A DNA stretch of 23,613 nt, taken from contig JBDWUA010000017.1 of NCBI GenBank assembly GCA_039984715.1, positions 1-23,613 of the forward strand, in the 5' to 3' direction. This document shows, piece after piece, positions 23,004 through 23,613 of the stretch. Every line of letters starts with the position of its first letter. Position 1 is the stretch's first letter. This DNA is from JABSSA01 sp039984715 (GTDB lineage Bacteria > Pseudomonadota > Alphaproteobacteria > Rhodobacterales > Rhodobacteraceae). The translations under genes and the position numbers were made by a program. The notes under the pieces were generated by a model. It was given only the letters and a program-made list of their open reading frames with translations. It ran no database searches and had not been told where the DNA came from.

Positions 23004-23079
23004 TGGCAGGGGCAGAAGGGTTCGAACCCTCGACCTACGGTTTTGGAGACCGTCGCTCTACCAACTGAGCTATACCCCT
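23004..23079 (-). tRNA. trpT: tRNA-Trp (anticodon CCA)
   Basis: The 76-nt minus-strand sequence folds as a standard cloverleaf: acceptor AGGGGTA pairs with TGCCCCT, the D-arm is AGCTCAGTTGGTAGAGC, the anticodon loop CTCCAAA carries CCA, and the T-loop is GGTTCGAACC. G73 and an encoded CCA end follow (23004-23006). In many bacteria this gene directly precedes secE-nusG; here 2.5 kb separates them. Confidence 0.97.
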
Positions 23080-23092
23080 ATGGCCAAGTGCC

Positions 23093-23121
23093 GGGTTAGC
23101 CCGATCCTTTCGCAGGATCAA
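23093..23121 (-). promoter_or_regulatory. Candidate tRNA-Trp promoter
   Basis: On the minus strand TTGATC (23116-23121) is followed after 17 nt by TAACCC (23093-23098), giving a start near 23086, 7 nt before the tRNA. The -10 is poor. The -35 lies inside overlapping inverted repeats (23103-23128). Confidence 0.3.
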
Positions 23122-23128
23122 GTCCTGC
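23103..23128. repeat. Two overlapping, mutually exclusive inverted repeats before tRNA-Trp
   Basis: GATCC-N7-GGATC (23103-23119) and GCAGGA-N5-TCCTGC (23112-23128) share the GCAGGATC segment, so only one stem can form at a time in any transcript through here. They also cover the candidate -35 box of the tRNA gene. Confidence 0.5.
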
Positions 23129-23428
23129 AATGCGCTATTGTTTAGAAATATCGCATCAGCCGTGTCCAACATTGCAAAATGTGTCTTGTTTGCGAGAACG
23201 ACCATGGCGGTTTTCTTTGTTCGGACGGCACATTCGTGAAGATGACACCAACACTTGAAGGAAACCTGTGTATCGTTGGCGAGGTTCAAAGCAACTTGCA
23301 TCAAAGAAAGAACACCGGTCGCCGGTTTCTTGGTCGGTCAAATCGCGTTTGGTCTGGAATACGCGTTAATACGCAGCGCAGAAACCTTAGCTGCGGCTGG
23401 TTTCTTTCGACCGCATGCGTTTGACCAC

Positions 23429-23462
23429 AAAAGGCCGCCGCATGTTTGCGACGGCCTTTTTT
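23429..23462 (-). terminator. Terminator of tuf copy 2 (possibly bidirectional)
   Basis: A 9-bp stem (GGCCGCCGC 23433-23441 with GCGACGGCC 23448-23456) has a G-U pair only on the minus-strand RNA, where it is followed by four T residues; on the plus strand six T residues follow but the stem has a C-A mismatch. It lies about 50 nt after the tuf stop. Confidence 0.75.
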
Positions 23463-23511
23463 CTATTACGTACAAAGCGGGGGTTGCCCCCTGCCCTGAC
23501 ACCCAAATCGA

Positions 23512-23613
23512 TTACTCGATGATTTTGGAAACAACGCCAGCGCCAACTGTGCGGCCGCCTTCGCGGATCGCAAAGCGCAGGCCGTCTTCCATGGCGATCG
23601 GTGCGATCAGCTC
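23512..23613 (-). CDS. tuf: Elongation factor Tu, copy 2 (C-terminal 33 residues; starts outside the window)
   Basis: The last 33 codons and the TAA stop (23512-23514) of a second EF-Tu gene are present, ending FAIREGGRTVGAGVVSKIIE, the standard C-terminus of domain III. The 5' end is beyond the window. It has the same orientation as copy 1 at the left edge, about 23.4 kb away, and is followed by a terminator, so it is transcribed apart from tRNA-Trp. The identification is certain although short. Confidence 0.97.
   Translation of the reverse strand, partial: ELIAPIAMEDGLRFAIREGGRTVGAGVVSKIIE

Larger units (their letters stand above)
23080..23511. other. Intergenic region between tuf copy 2 and tRNA-Trp
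   Basis: These 432 nt contain the tuf terminator (23429-23462), overlapping inverted repeats and a candidate tRNA promoter near 23093-23128. Short open frames on both strands (up to about 89 codons) either run into the tRNA or lack ribosome sites, so no protein gene is called. Confidence 0.55.

Noticed and set aside
22868..23068. Plus-strand frame through tRNA-Trp containing GAEGFEPSTYGFGDRRSTN
   Set aside because: This is a familiar false protein produced by translating the complement of a tRNA gene.
23035..23304. 89-codon minus-strand frame ending GIAQLVERRSPKP
   Set aside because: It runs into tRNA-Trp, and its C-terminus is a typical tRNA-derived artefact.
23179..23424. 81-codon plus-strand frame ending just before the tuf terminator
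   Set aside because: No ribosome site, no recognisable domain and Cys/Trp-rich random composition. The T run on that strand made it worth a look.
1..23613. Transposon, prophage, CRISPR array or replication origin
   Set aside because: No transposase, integrase, phage gene, regular spacer-repeat array or DnaA-box cluster was seen.

Overview
The window is a block of the core translation/transcription gene cluster of an alphaproteobacterium, most likely a marine Rhodobacterales (Roseobacter-group) species. The assignment rests on my recollection of RpoB/RpoC/L10 protein sequences from that group and on an rplJ leader that looks like theirs; no search was run. Almost every gene is on the minus strand, so in the direction of transcription the window is read from right to left. 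It starts inside one tuf gene (3' end at 23512-23613) and ends inside a second tuf gene (5' end at 1-150), both in the same orientation.

In transcription order the layout is: tuf copy 2 (3' end); tRNA-Trp(CCA); a single-span membrane protein of unknown function; a divergent plus-strand TPR-sulfotransferase; secE-nusG; rplK-rplA; a two-gene signalling unit (exported SUOX-fold-like protein plus hybrid histidine kinase); rplJ-rplL; rpoB, a small two-span membrane protein, rpoC; an EamA/DMT transporter; and the str operon rpsL-rpsG-fusA-(Tat lipoprotein)-tuf copy 1. Intrinsic terminators, each a strong hairpin followed by U residues on the minus strand, lie after tuf copy 2, nusG, rplA, rplL and rpoC. 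The cluster is therefore divided into several transcription units, unlike the long enterobacterial secE-nusG and rplKAJL-rpoBC operons. Promoter-like sequences of varying quality precede rpsL (the best: TTGACA-N17-TATACG), rplJ, secE, rplK, tRNA-Trp and rpoB.

The core genes look complete and ordinary: EF-G, S7, S12, beta, beta', L7/L12, L10, L1, L11, NusG and SecE all have normal lengths and keep their key motifs. The unusual content is the accessory genes set among them: a Tat-type lipoprotein placed without a gap between fusA and tuf; an 84-residue membrane protein coupled to the end of rpoB and 13 nt ahead of rpoC; an EamA transporter between the rpoBC and str units; a cysteine-free SUOX-like periplasmic protein plus hybrid kinase between rplA and rplJ; and a sulfotransferase and an unknown membrane protein between tRNA-Trp and secE. 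The SUOX-like/kinase pair is the best candidate for an undescribed system.
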